64,000 bases of DNA from an uncultured Mycoplasmatota bacterium (GCA_900546275.1 URCH01000001.1:1-64000); one strand, 5' to 3'; numbered from the stretch's first letter, positions 1 to 9,768 are shown. Notes: generated from the sequence alone by a model not told the origin. Made by a program: numbers and translations.

Positions 1-48
1 TTTTTGTACATTTTTATTTTCAACTTTTTGTACATTTTTATATTGACT
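1..48. repeat. Two tandem 24-bp repeats
   Basis: Two adjacent copies of a 24-bp unit both begin TTTTTGTACATTTTTAT and differ at a few bases near their ends. Short direct repeats of this kind occur at the ends of some insertion sequences (the IS21 family, for example), so this may be the end of another element left of the window. The link to an element is inference. Confidence 0.5.
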
Positions 49-70
49 TTAATAAAAATTTTATAGAATA

Positions 71-673
71 ATGGTTAAATTAGGTTTGAAGCCACTAAAA
101 AGAAATAAAAGAAAATATTCATCTTATAAAGGGACCATCGGTAAAATTGCTGATAATTTAATCGAGAGAGATTTTAATGCAGAAAAACCTAATCAAAAAT
201 GGTATACTGATGTAACTGAATTTAATCTTCGCGGTGAGAAATGTTATTTATCACCAATATTAGATGGATATAATGGTGAAATAATATCTTATAATACTTC
301 TAAATCACCTAATTTAGAACAAATAAATGATATGCTTAATAAAGCATTTGATGGCAAAAATCTAGAAGGATTAATATTTCATTCAGATCAAGGTTGGCAA
401 TATCAACACCAATCCTATCAACAAAGATTAAAAAACAATGGTATAAAACAAAGAATGTCAAGAAAAGGAAATAGTATGTATAATGGCATGATGGAAAATT
501 TCTTTGGATTACTTAAAACAGAAATGTTTTATGATCAAGAAGATAAATATAAAAATATAGATAAATTAATCTTAGCGATAGACGACTATATTAATTACTA
601 CAATTATGATAGAATTAAAGTAAAATTAAAAGGACTGTCTCCTGTAAATTACAAGTTACAATCCTCTAATTAG
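71..673 (+). pseudogene. IS3-family transposase (OrfB), 5'-truncated
   Basis: This is the catalytic half of an IS3/IS150-type DDE transposase. The integrase core is present: D47 (in TDVTEF), D106 (in HSDQG) and E142 (in MMENFF), with the family's 35-residue gap between the second D and the E, and the usual C-terminal NYYNYDR segment. OrfB proteins of this family are normally about 270-290 residues and begin with a helix-turn-helix region. Here only 200 residues remain, the N-terminal part is missing, and no OrfA is seen upstream. The right terminal repeat follows at 689-708. It is best read as a decayed remnant unable to transpose alone. Confidence 0.85.
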
Positions 674-688
674 AAACTATTAATCAAC

Positions 689-708
689 TGTCCAACTTTT
701 GGGGTTCA
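689..708. mobile_element. IS3-family right terminal repeat
   Basis: TGTCCAACTTTTGGGGTTCA is the typical right end of IS3/IS150-type elements and lies 16 bp after the transposase stop codon. No matching left end is in the window, so the element is incomplete or truncated on the left. Confidence 0.75.
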
Positions 709-736
709 ATTCAAAATACAGGTTAATTTTTTTTAA

Positions 737-1873
737 TTAATTATCATTTATACTTGTATCAGAAGATTTAGATGAATTACAACTTTCTCCACTTCCAAGA
801 TTAACTAATCCAACTAATAGATCTACTATTATTGGTACAAAGAATAGTATGACACATGCAATTAATCTTTTAACAAATTTGGATTTACTTTTTTTCATTT
901 CGTCCTGTTCTCCTGATGCTGCTGCTTTTACAAAATCAAGCATTCCAAGTACTACTAATAGTATTACTCCACCAATTCTTATAAAATTCATTATCCAAGC
1001 AATAATTGATTGCGTTCCTTTATCTATTATACATCCTGATAAATCCATATCATTATCTTTATTATTATCTCTTGAAGAAGATAAAGCACATTTTTTATTC
1101 TTGTATTCTTTATATATTTTTTCTGCTTCACTTTTGTTATATGAATCGGGTAATAAAGCCTTATACTTCTCATAGTATGTAATCATAACATTAGACTCAG
1201 CACCACCAAAATATGTAAGATTGCTACACTTTTCGTTATATTTTTCACCCCAATTGCCTTTTTTATATTCTTCAAGTTTTGACTTCATATCATTTAAATT
1301 ATTTTCAAAATTTTTAATATTTTCATCATCTAAATTTGATCCACCATTTTGTTCAAATAGAACATAGTAACCCGCTTTTTCAAAAATTTCTTTTGCATTA
1401 TCAACTTTTTTACTAGAAAAAATAAATTCTATTTTTTGCTTTTCAAGACTAGATGCTGCATAAACATAATTAGGGCATTTCGCAGAATTTAATAATTTAA
1501 TAAGTTCATCTGTAGAATACATTCCATCCTTACCTGTTCCCAAATTAGCAAATTTAGCGTCAGATCCTATGTTATCAACATTTCCTATAGAATCACCTGT
1601 ATATATACTATTACCATTATCTTTATTGTTAATCTGAATAACAGAATAATTAAAAACATAAACTGCTTTATTTTTATCCAAATCAACATTTGGTGGCAAA
1701 TCATTCACAGGCGGTTTAATTAAAACGAAAGACCAATCATTTGAATATAACAATCCATCTGTACTTCCAATATTACAGACTGTATTACTAAAAGTTTCCT
1801 CCGCATCTACTCTAATAATACAACAAAAAATACAAATAAATATAAATATAAAGTAATAACTTTTTTTTCTCAT
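737..1873 (-). CDS. Exported protein with C-terminal VirB2-like pilin domain
   Basis: The 378-residue protein begins with a signal peptide (about 1-24) and has a roughly 260-residue hydrophilic ectodomain. It ends in two membrane helices joined by a charged loop. The motif GMLD (about 310-313), followed by a Lys-rich loop and FVKRLIA, is shared with the 121-residue pilin at 12389-12754. In that family the helix-loop-helix is the T4SS pilin (VirB2/TrbC) core. Cysteines flank the two helices outside the membrane. The start has a good AGGTGA site. It follows virD4 but is separated from it by a hairpin and its own extended -10 promoter. It could be a tip or adaptor subunit; that role is inference. 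Confidence 0.65.
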   Translation of the reverse strand: MRKKSYYFIFIFICIFCCIIRVDAEETFSNTVCNIGSTDGLLYSNDWSFVLIKPPVNDLPPNVDLDKNKAVYVFNYSVIQINNKDNGNSIYTGDSIGNVDNIGSDAKFANLGTGKDGMYSTDELIKLLNSAKCPNYVYAASSLEKQKIEFIFSSKKVDNAKEIFEKAGYYVLFEQNGGSNLDDENIKNFENNLNDMKSKLEEYKKGNWGEKYNEKCSNLTYFGGAESNVMITYYEKYKALLPDSYNKSEAEKIYKEYKNKKCALSSSRDNNKDNDMDLSGCIIDKGTQSIIAWIMNFIRIGGVILLVVLGMLDFVKAAASGEQDEMKKSKSKFVKRLIACVILFFVPIIVDLLVGLVNLGSGESCNSSKSSDTSINDN

Positions 1874-1896
1874 AAATTCACCTCTAACTATAATTA

Positions 1897-1905
1897 ATTA
1901 TATCA
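1897..1905 (-). promoter_or_regulatory. Extended -10 promoter for the 378-residue pilin-like gene
   Basis: On the minus strand the sequence reads TGATATAAT, an extended -10 element (TGnTATAAT), about 25 bp before the start codon. There is no good -35 box, as is common for extended -10 promoters. Confidence 0.5.
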
Positions 1906-1912
1906 TAAAAAA

Positions 1913-1930
1913 AACAGTAAATATACTGTT
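1913..1930 (-). terminator. Terminator after virD4
   Basis: AACAGTA and TACTGTT form a stem with a short loop, followed on the minus strand by eight Ts. It sits between the coupling-protein gene and the pilin-like gene downstream. Confidence 0.6.
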
Positions 1931-1947
1931 ATATACTGTTAATTTTA

Positions 1948-3990
1948 TTATTCATCATTGAAGAAATCATCAAAAAATTGGTCATCAGTTATGTCTTCAC
2001 TTATATTAGTATTTACAGAATTACTTTTTTGTTCAACTATTATATCCTTATTTTTTTCAACTGTTTTTTCTTCTTCTATTATTTTATTTTCCTTAGATTT
2101 TTCTTTTTCAAGTCTTTCTTCTTCTTCGAGTTCTGCTATTTTAGCATCTATTTTTTTAACTAAATCATCAACATTTAAAGATGGTTTTGAATTTTTGTTT
2201 GACATATCAGGCATACCAAACAATGGTGGGAAATCAGAATTTTCACTCATGCCTTTCATCATTTCATTTATTTTTTCATCTTTTTTTGCTTGAACAAAAG
2301 CTTTCAAATCAAATATTTTAACAGGAAGTTTAGTTCTTGTTGGATATAGTGCTGGTTCTTTTGTCATTCCCCATTCAATTTTATGATCAAATTTTAACTT
2401 TGTTTTAAAAGGACGCATTCTTGATCTTAAAATTAAAGCATCTTCTTCTTTAAAGTTTTGTAAATCTGTTACTGTTACAAGTGGTCTTGAGTCAGTTTTA
2501 TCATCTTTCTTTGACTTAACATCTCCACACATTTTACTAATTTCTTCTAAAGCCGCAAGTTCTGTACTTAGCAAATAAATTGTGTTACCACAGTTTCCTC
2601 TAATAGTTTCGGCTTTTTCTTTTCCATAAACATCATTTAATTGTGAAAAGTTCTGAATTATAAATGAAAGTTTAATATTTCTAGAACGTGCTGCAGATAC
2701 CATAGCATCAACATCAGAAAGAGGTGGCATGTTAGCAAACTCATCAAGTAAAAAATTAGTTCTATGTTTTAATTTTCCACCTGGATTTTCTTGTGCAACT
2801 CTAACTAATGTTTCATAACATTGTTTTAAGAAAATTGTAACAAGTGAATGATAAGTTTTCTTTTCATCTTGAATTACAATAAATACCGCTGTTTTTTTTC
2901 TACCAATATCTTCCATATCAAAATCATTATGCGCAAGCATTTCTGATAATGTTTCACGTGAAGAAAATAATTGAATTTTTTGATTAAATACAGATAAAAT
3001 ACTTCCTTTTGTTTCACTTGGAGCACTTATAGTGGCATTAACTTTTATACTTTCTGTTGAAGTGGTAGGTTTACTATTAAAATATTCTTTTATATATGTT
3101 GTTCCACCTATTTTATTTTCTCCAACTGTTGCCATATAATTAATACTATTAATATTTACTTCATCTTCGGCTGCATCTTGAAATAAAGCAAATGCTAATC
3201 CTGAAAAATAATCTGCAGATGTATTTTCCCAGAATGGATCTTGACCTTTATTATTTTCATCATAAAGTATATTTTTTGCTAAGTCTTCCAATAATTCTAT
3301 AGCTTTATCTGTATTTCCTTGTTGATATAATTTATATGGAATTGAAAATGGATTCCAACAATTACCTTTTTCTGGATCACGGAAATTTAAAAGAATTATG
3401 TTATATCCTCTTTTTTCTAGTTCTTTTGCAGTTCCCTCATATAACTCACCTTTAGGGTCTGTTACAATCATTGATTCTCCTGCTTTTGCCATAACTCTAA
3501 TAAAAGGGAATGAAATTGCTTGTGATTTACCACTACCAGTTGATCCTATTATCATATTATGATATCCACCAGTATCAAGCCATATTTCTTTGCCATTATT
3601 ATAAATTGGTATACCACCTTTTGAAATATTATCATCTATTGGTTTAACAACAACAATATTACTAGAATTTTTCATCTCTTTGTCTTTACACCAACGTGAA
3701 TAACCTTTTTCATCTTTTTTACCTAATTCTAAACCCACACCTTTTTCTCTTTCAAAAATTTTTGAAGAAACTCCTGTTAAAATGACAGCTAAAACACCTA
3801 TATAAACACATATTGTAGCTAATAAATATTTAGGTTGAAAAGCGGGTAACGGATTAAATCCATGAAATGTACCATCGTTTGCAAATGATGATAAATTTAA
3901 TACTAATATTGCTGCAAAATACAAAAGTATTATGCTAAATATGAAAAATATTTTTAAATCTTTTGATTCTACTCTAAGTTTTAATTTCAT
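1948..3990 (-). CDS. virD4: VirD4/TraG-type T4SS coupling ATPase
   Basis: Type IV coupling proteins bring substrate to the secretion channel. From the chosen start the protein has 680 residues: two N-terminal membrane helices (about 14-34 and 56-75), a Walker A GSTGSGKS (149-156) and a Walker B LLDEFAN (414-420). The C-terminal tail is acidic and Glu/Lys-rich, probably coiled coil. The ATG at 3990 is chosen because TGGAGGCTTGTT precedes it; a longer reading from a TTG at 4056 has no ribosome site. It is the last ATPase gene of the T4SS cluster. No relaxase is nearby, so whether the substrate is DNA or protein is open. Confidence 0.9.
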   Translation of the reverse strand: MKLKLRVESKDLKIFFIFSIILLYFAAILVLNLSSFANDGTFHGFNPLPAFQPKYLLATICVYIGVLAVILTGVSSKIFEREKGVGLELGKKDEKGYSRWCKDKEMKNSSNIVVVKPIDDNISKGGIPIYNNGKEIWLDTGGYHNMIIGSTGSGKSQAISFPFIRVMAKAGESMIVTDPKGELYEGTAKELEKRGYNIILLNFRDPEKGNCWNPFSIPYKLYQQGNTDKAIELLEDLAKNILYDENNKGQDPFWENTSADYFSGLAFALFQDAAEDEVNINSINYMATVGENKIGGTTYIKEYFNSKPTTSTESIKVNATISAPSETKGSILSVFNQKIQLFSSRETLSEMLAHNDFDMEDIGRKKTAVFIVIQDEKKTYHSLVTIFLKQCYETLVRVAQENPGGKLKHRTNFLLDEFANMPPLSDVDAMVSAARSRNIKLSFIIQNFSQLNDVYGKEKAETIRGNCGNTIYLLSTELAALEEISKMCGDVKSKKDDKTDSRPLVTVTDLQNFKEEDALILRSRMRPFKTKLKFDHKIEWGMTKEPALYPTRTKLPVKIFDLKAFVQAKKDEKINEMMKGMSENSDFPPLFGMPDMSNKNSKPSLNVDDLVKKIDAKIAELEEEERLEKEKSKENKIIEEEKTVEKNKDIIVEQKSNSVNTNISEDITDDQFFDDFFNDE

Positions 3991-4056
3991 AACAAGCCTC
4001 CATACAGACATAAAAAATGCTATATATATATTAACATTTTTTATTTTTTCTTTCAA

Positions 4057-4749
4057 TTAAATTTTATTAGCTTTTTTCTTTTTTGTATTAATTATCAAAA
4101 ATGTAATACCACCTAACATAAGTGTTGTACCAACAACTACCACTAATGGAACATTATCTATTAGATATTGCATGATTGTCATATTTTTTTTACTTTTATC
4201 ATAAACAAAAATTATAGGTTTATTAGAAGCATTTTCTCTTGTAATATACCAAGTATGTTTTTTACCAACAATTTTATCAGCATTGGATTGAATTACTTTA
4301 TAATTACTATTTATATTTATAGTTACTGAATCTAATTCTTCATATACATCGAAACAATAAAATTTATTGCCAGTTAAAATAGAAACCTCATTTTCTTTAG
4401 CATCAACTGAAAAGAATTCATAACAAGAATTAGCAATATTTGAATCGCCATAATTTCCAAGATTAAATTCATAAAAATATTGTATATTATTTTCATTATT
4501 CTTAGATATATCTTTTTTGTTACTTTCCGGGAATTTATCACTTACAACAGGGGCAACCGCATCAATTAAAGTACCATACTGTGATTTAAAGGGAAATCTT
4601 TGTACAGATAATTCATTATAATAACTTGAACTATCAATATTCATGGCATTCAACTCTTCATTAAAAGAATTATCATTTAAAGTTAAATTATATTCTGCAC
4701 TACATGCAGTACATAATACTATAGTCATCAAAAGAATAATCTTTTTCAT
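4057..4749 (-). CDS. T4SS-cluster lipoprotein with C-terminal membrane helix
   Basis: The N-terminus is a lipoprotein signal peptide whose lipobox ends TAC (Cys16). The 230-residue protein has a hydrophilic extracellular region and a second anchor, a membrane helix near 197-222, followed by a Lys-rich cytoplasmic tail. I do not recognise a named family. It lies between the CHAP hydrolase and virD4 genes and is probably part of the same transcript and apparatus. A lipid anchor and a C-terminal helix together would tie both ends to the membrane, which suits a structural or assembly role (inference). Confidence 0.6.
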   Translation of the reverse strand: MKKIILLMTIVLCTACSAEYNLTLNDNSFNEELNAMNIDSSSYYNELSVQRFPFKSQYGTLIDAVAPVVSDKFPESNKKDISKNNENNIQYFYEFNLGNYGDSNIANSCYEFFSVDAKENEVSILTGNKFYCFDVYEELDSVTININSNYKVIQSNADKIVGKKHTWYITRENASNKPIIFVYDKSKKNMTIMQYLIDNVPLVVVVGTTLMLGGITFLIINTKKKKANKI

Positions 4750-4813
4750 TACAAATCTTTCCCTTCAAAATATATATTTCACTTTGACAAATTTGAAATA
4801 AACATTAAATACA

Positions 4814-7117
4814 TTATTTAGGCTCCGTTAAATATATATAACATACTATGTTGTGACCAAAATAATCCTGTAACTCCGCCATTGTAAGTTTTTCAAATGA
4901 TACACAACCAGTATTACCATAATCAATACAATTAGATAATCTACTTACTTTTGTTCCAAAGTCAGGATCATCATATACTTGAGATACATACTTATAACCT
5001 TTTGAAAGTGCCCAACCACCTTTTTTTACAGCGGCATGGCTTAAATTATATGTTCCATCAGAATTTACTTTTTCTATTATACCAACATGACCCCATTCAC
5101 CAAAATCACCAGATATTATCGCACCTTGTTTTGGGGAACATTTTTCACCTCTGCTTGGCCAACAAGTTTTATAATTGCTTGCTTGAGGTAAATTACAAAA
5201 AGTTCCACCATCACCACTATCAGTCCACTTGGAAACCCCTAATGTATTGGTAATTTCTTTTGCTCTGTTAGTTGCATACCAAGCACATTCACCAATTAAT
5301 CCAATTTTATTTTTACCGTAATAATTTTCATAACTTTCCGTTCCTGGAACATTACTGGCTTTTTCTACTCTCATATAAAAACCAGTAGTTGAATCCAATT
5401 GCAAACCATCAGAAATAGATTTTTCAATTGAAATATCATCGCCAAACAAAGCCTTTAAAATTGCAACATATTCTTGTGGATCAACTTTTTGAGCTTTCTC
5501 AAAATCAAATGTAGAATAATACACCTTACCATCTTTCATTATTTTTAAATTAATAACAGAAGCAACTGCTTTTTTAGTACTGTCTGTAACAATACTAGAA
5601 TCAAAATTATCCTCTACAATTTCATTATTAGAAACATTAACTAATAATTTTGAAATAATTGTTAAAGCGTAAGCTTTTTTTATTTCATCATTATATTTAG
5701 CAGCATCTCTTTCTACAATTGTTTCAACATATTCACTTAAAGAATATTTCCCAATTACATTTCCTTCTTTGTCTTTTACAGTAATACCTGATGATTGAAT
5801 ACTATATGCAGTATAATTACTTTTATCATCCGCATTATGTGTTGAGTAAAAAGATTTGGCTTGACTCATAATTTCATTTGTCATTTGACTTGCTAAGGCT
5901 TTTTTTCTTTCGTCAGACAAATTTTTATAATCACAATTATCACAGTTTATATATTTATTTGGAACATAAGTTTCTGTTAGATAATTTTTATACTTTTCTT
6001 CAGAAAAATACCACTTCTTTGTATCACCATCTGCATTATCACACGATTTTTCGCTAGTTAAAACACCATTAGAATAAGTTCCACATTCAAACATATTCTT
6101 AATTAAATCTTTAGGATCTCCTTTTACAGCTCCATATTTATTTTTTAATTCACTAGAACTACCTATAAATGTACCAGTTTCATCCGTAACTTCTTCATCC
6201 TTTGAATCATCTGTTTTTTTATCATCGTCTAATTTTTTATCAACTATATCTGGATTAACAACCTTAGAGTAAAAAACAGCAGTATTAGTATAATATCTAA
6301 CTTTATCTTCATCAACAGTACTTTTATCATAATATTTTTCATTACTCATATAACTATTCATTGTATTTTCAATATTATTAAGATAAACACCCTGATCTGT
6401 TTCAAAACCATTTAAAGTTATAGCATTCCATATTCTTTGACCAGTTTCTTCAAGGGCAGTAACTACGTTAGAAATAGCTTGAATAGCGTAAGCAACAGCT
6501 AAGACAACCAATAGAATCACTAAAAAATGCATCAAAAATGAAAAGAATCCTATAGCAATTGATAAAAATAAACCTGGATTTTTCTTTATAAATTTTACTA
6601 TAAGTTTTTGAAAAGATGGTTTATTTTCACTTTTATTTTTCCTACCACCAAATAAATCTTTAAAACGACTACTTTTGCCTGGTGATGTATCAGAGTTTTC
6701 ACCTGGTACCGAATTAGATCCTAAAGACTGACTTCTATTAGAATTTAATTTGGGTATTTTATTTAAGCCTCTTCGCTTATTTAAAGCACTTGCTAATTTA
6801 TTATTTCCAAGCTTGTTTTTTCCTAAATTATTTTTATTTAACCCAGGCATTTTATTATTAGAATTTTTGTTATTAGCATTATTTATTTTATTAACTGGAT
6901 TTTTATTATTTTTACTATTTGATAATTTTTCATCTAGTTTGTTTATACCACGATTTGCAAAATTAGAAACAGATGAAGGTTCATTTGCTGTTTCTAATTC
7001 TGGAAAATCATCAATTTGTTCTATTTCTTCTGGTACACTTTGTGTACTATCTATTTCATTTAATTCTTGAGGTAATTCTACTATAGAATCATTATCCTCA
7101 ATGTTTTTTTGATCCAT
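4814..7117 (-). CDS. Membrane-anchored CHAP-domain peptidoglycan hydrolase (VirB1-like)
   Basis: In Gram-positive T4SSs a hydrolase of this type opens the cell wall for the channel. The 767-residue protein has a disordered Asn/Lys-rich cytoplasmic N-terminus (to about 170), one long membrane segment (about 180-220) and a large extracellular region. It ends in a CHAP domain with the catalytic pair Cys611 (in GECAWYA) and His677 (in WGHVGI). Several further cysteines are in the C-terminal part. The ATG at 7117 is chosen because AGGTGATTCTA precedes it. The gene follows the VirB4 gene by 23 bp and is co-oriented with it. Confidence 0.85.
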   Translation of the reverse strand: MDQKNIEDNDSIVELPQELNEIDSTQSVPEEIEQIDDFPELETANEPSSVSNFANRGINKLDEKLSNSKNNKNPVNKINNANNKNSNNKMPGLNKNNLGKNKLGNNKLASALNKRRGLNKIPKLNSNRSQSLGSNSVPGENSDTSPGKSSRFKDLFGGRKNKSENKPSFQKLIVKFIKKNPGLFLSIAIGFFSFLMHFLVILLVVLAVAYAIQAISNVVTALEETGQRIWNAITLNGFETDQGVYLNNIENTMNSYMSNEKYYDKSTVDEDKVRYYTNTAVFYSKVVNPDIVDKKLDDDKKTDDSKDEEVTDETGTFIGSSSELKNKYGAVKGDPKDLIKNMFECGTYSNGVLTSEKSCDNADGDTKKWYFSEEKYKNYLTETYVPNKYINCDNCDYKNLSDERKKALASQMTNEIMSQAKSFYSTHNADDKSNYTAYSIQSSGITVKDKEGNVIGKYSLSEYVETIVERDAAKYNDEIKKAYALTIISKLLVNVSNNEIVEDNFDSSIVTDSTKKAVASVINLKIMKDGKVYYSTFDFEKAQKVDPQEYVAILKALFGDDISIEKSISDGLQLDSTTGFYMRVEKASNVPGTESYENYYGKNKIGLIGECAWYATNRAKEITNTLGVSKWTDSGDGGTFCNLPQASNYKTCWPSRGEKCSPKQGAIISGDFGEWGHVGIIEKVNSDGTYNLSHAAVKKGGWALSKGYKYVSQVYDDPDFGTKVSRLSNCIDYGNTGCVSFEKLTMAELQDYFGHNIVCYIYLTEPK

Positions 7118-7140
7118 TAGAATCACCTACTTTACTTATA

Positions 7141-8925
7141 TTATAATCCTCCGCCTTCACCAAACGAATCTAATTCTTCATCGGTTACAATTATGTTAAT
7201 TCGCATTCTTCTATTACCACATACGAATAAAGCTTCACCTTGAGAATATCTTTTTATACTATCTTTTTCATTTTCATTTAAATCTATTAATTTTGATAAA
7301 TCTTCTACTGCTTGTTTTTTAAGTCCCATTACTAAATAATAAGAAGCATTATCAAATATAGCTTTACCTTGTGTTATAACAGCTGGATCAGTAAAATCAC
7401 TTGGTTGTTGTGTAATTATTATTGTTCCAGTATTATACTTTCTAGCTCTTCTTTGTATTTGAGCTAAGAATTCAGCTCCTAATGAGTTATTTGAACCTAA
7501 CAATACATGTGCTTCATCTACTGTAAGAATTGTATCAACACTCTTATCAAGAGTTAAACTCCAAGCATATTTTAAAATATTAAAGAATAAAGCATTTCTA
7601 ATATTAGTATCTGCATTCATTAATTCTCTTATATTAAACACAATAAAATTAGTAGTTGGAGATATTGTTGTATGCCCATCAAAATAATATCTAAGTTCAT
7701 TAATAATAGGTCTTACTTTTAACTCCAATATTTCCATTACATTTCTTTCTTGTGTCTTTTCTGTCATAGACATAAGTTTACCTTTAATAGTTGTATAAAC
7801 ATCTGAGAAAGTCGGGAAATCATTGCTTTTAAATCTAGTAAAATCAGAATTAAAATCAATACCAAATCTTTTATATGTTTCTTGTAGTACTTCACTAAAC
7901 ATATTTACAACATCTTCAGTAATACTAGGATCATAATATTTTAAAAATGCCTTTACTGTTTGTATAGTTCTAGTTAAAACAGTATATCCTAGTCCTTGAG
8001 CCATTTCTTCTTCATCTGCATCAACTACAACTTCGAGTGGATTAATCATTCCATATTCTCCACCCTTTCCTAAATCAATGAAATCACCATCATATTTTTT
8101 AGTCATTTCTTCAAGTTCGCCTTCTGGATCTATCATTACTAATTTAGCACCATTACGTAAGTGAGATCTTATCATTAGTTTAGCAGCTGTACTTTTACCA
8201 CTACCAGATGTACCAAGTATAATTAAATTTGCATTATTTCTATTATTTTCTTTTTTTATCTTATATAAGAATTGATTAAATAATATTACTCCTCCAGAAA
8301 AATCCACGCCAAGTAAAGTAGATAATCCTGGGTCTTTTATACTATCAAATATAAATGGATACATTGCAGCAATTGTTGGAGAAGGAATAGGAGTTCCTAT
8401 TCTATCTTCAATTTCTTGCTTTGGATAAATAGGGATTATAGATTTTAATACCTTTTCTTGCTCAAATCTTAAAGGAATAGCTCTCATTTCCATAGCTTCT
8501 AAATAATTTTTTACTTGTAATTTTTTAGCTACTAAATCATCTTGTGAATCAGCAGTAACCATTATATGCATTTGAAAATCATATATTTTTGATTGTGTAG
8601 AAGCAAGCATTGTAATAAATTGTTCCAAAGATTCATAATCAAGTCTTATTCTTTCTTGTAACGTTTTATCATTTTCTTGTTGATATCTTACTTTTAAATC
8701 TGCGATTTCCTTATTTATCATTTTACTTATTACACTAAATGGAAGTGGAATATGTTTTATAACGATTTTTATTCCAGATAAACTTGTTAATTGAGATAAA
8801 AATCCAGGATCTATAAATTTTGGATATGATATTACTGTAAGTATAGTAGAATATTTATCACTAATTATAAAATCGGATGCTCTATATTCTAAGCCTTTTG
8901 GCGCTATTTGTTGACGTATATCCAT
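7141..8925 (-). CDS. virB4: VirB4-type T4SS ATPase, main part
   Basis: This ATPase energises assembly of the T4SS. It has Walker A GTSGSGKST (238-246), Walker B TILTVDEAH (465-473) and the late family motif with IIITQQPSDF. The 594 residues start where the central domain of Gram-positive VirB4/TraE proteins begins. The family's N-terminal domain is instead encoded by the preceding gene. The two genes overlap by one base (TAATG), so they are likely translated in a coupled way. The product probably works together with the 181-residue protein as a two-chain VirB4. Confidence 0.9.
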   Translation of the reverse strand: MDIRQQIAPKGLEYRASDFIISDKYSTILTVISYPKFIDPGFLSQLTSLSGIKIVIKHIPLPFSVISKMINKEIADLKVRYQQENDKTLQERIRLDYESLEQFITMLASTQSKIYDFQMHIMVTADSQDDLVAKKLQVKNYLEAMEMRAIPLRFEQEKVLKSIIPIYPKQEIEDRIGTPIPSPTIAAMYPFIFDSIKDPGLSTLLGVDFSGGVILFNQFLYKIKKENNRNNANLIILGTSGSGKSTAAKLMIRSHLRNGAKLVMIDPEGELEEMTKKYDGDFIDLGKGGEYGMINPLEVVVDADEEEMAQGLGYTVLTRTIQTVKAFLKYYDPSITEDVVNMFSEVLQETYKRFGIDFNSDFTRFKSNDFPTFSDVYTTIKGKLMSMTEKTQERNVMEILELKVRPIINELRYYFDGHTTISPTTNFIVFNIRELMNADTNIRNALFFNILKYAWSLTLDKSVDTILTVDEAHVLLGSNNSLGAEFLAQIQRRARKYNTGTIIITQQPSDFTDPAVITQGKAIFDNASYYLVMGLKKQAVEDLSKLIDLNENEKDSIKRYSQGEALFVCGNRRMRINIIVTDEELDSFGEGGGL

Positions 8926-9470
8926 TAACTCATCACCGTCCCTAGTATAGTTGTTTGTCCACCATTTAAGAAATTATCAAGTATAATTCTTAAATCATCA
9001 TTACTTGTTTGTTTAGACATTAATCCTGCATTAGCAAAATAAGAAATCAAATTTTTAATTCTTTTTTGTATTATTTCAGTATCTTTATGTTTAAATAATA
9101 GATAATATTCTGTATCAACAACGTTGTTAGTAACAAACATATTAGCTTTATTTATATCACTAATAATTAATTGTCTTTTTTTAACATCTGAAGTTGAATT
9201 ATATAGAAGTTGTAATTGAGATAAATACAAGTTTATATCAACTGGTCTATCTGCAACTACAATCCAGAATTCATAATCTATCATATTATAAACATCTTTT
9301 AAATTATTAATTACCATATCTTGCATTTCTTGTTCCATTATAAAGATATTTCTTGGTTCTATTTTTACACCTGTAACTCTTTCTTTATTATTAAGAATAA
9401 TTTCACCATTTACAATATCTCTAACAGGAATATCATCTGCAGTATATTTACTTTTTATTGTTTTCGCCAT
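8925..9470 (-). CDS. VirB4 N-terminal-domain protein (separate chain)
   Basis: The 181 residues resemble the N-terminal domain of TraE/TrsE-like VirB4 proteins: an opening IPVRDIVNGEI segment, then a mixed alpha/beta region with IEPRNIF and a stretch of short strands. There are no nucleotide-binding motifs. It overlaps the upstream PrgI-like gene by 23 bp and the downstream VirB4 ATPase by one base. A standard VirB4 has both parts in one chain of about 750-800 residues; here the sum is 775. The split falls at the domain boundary, which argues for a stable arrangement and against a random nonsense mutation. Confidence 0.7.
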   Translation of the reverse strand: MAKTIKSKYTADDIPVRDIVNGEIILNNKERVTGVKIEPRNIFIMEQEMQDMVINNLKDVYNMIDYEFWIVVADRPVDINLYLSQLQLLYNSTSDVKKRQLIISDINKANMFVTNNVVDTEYYLLFKHKDTEIIQKRIKNLISYFANAGLMSKQTSNDDLRIILDNFLNGGQTTILGTVMS

Positions 9471-9768
9471 CGTTTACACACCAACCTTTCCAAACGAATT
9501 TTTGTCTTGTTGTATAAAATTCTATTAATGATTTAATCATTGTAAGAACATTGTGATAATTTGGTATTGGGAATACCAGAAAGCTACACACTAATCCAGG
9601 AATTAGTGTTATTATTGCTGCTACCATATTTTCAACAGGTAATATTAATAACAGTAGTAGCGTAGCTGATATTCCACAAGAAAATAATATTAAATCAAAT
9701 TTATTAAATAAACCAAATATTAACATTGATTTTTTTGAATTAGCTGGTATTAAAAAATTATTATTCAT
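9448..9768 (-). CDS. PrgI/VirB3-like T4SS membrane protein
   Basis: This is a small protein of 106 residues with two hydrophobic helices close together (about 26-66) and a C-terminal segment ending in YTTRQKFVWKGW. PrgI/TcpE-type proteins, the Gram-positive counterparts of VirB3, have this size and layout and are encoded directly before VirB4, as here. The stop overlaps the start of the VirB4 N-terminal gene by 23 bp. AAAAGGGG precedes the start. The family call rests on context and topology more than on residues. Confidence 0.65.
   Translation of the reverse strand: MNNNFLIPANSKKSMLIFGLFNKFDLILFSCGISATLLLLLILPVENMVAAIITLIPGLVCSFLVFPIPNYHNVLTMIKSLIEFYTTRQKFVWKGWCVNDGENNKK

Noticed and set aside
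4951..5253. Plus-strand ORFs opposite the T4SS genes (also 1958-2293, 11243-11548 and 11642-11995)
   Set aside because: They are shadows of the minus-strand coding genes, with no ribosome sites and biased composition.
8925..9470. A frameshift error splitting VirB4
   Set aside because: The stop and the next start overlap as TAATG in different frames, the 594-residue gene begins at a domain boundary, and both parts have coherent sequence, so a real split is likelier.
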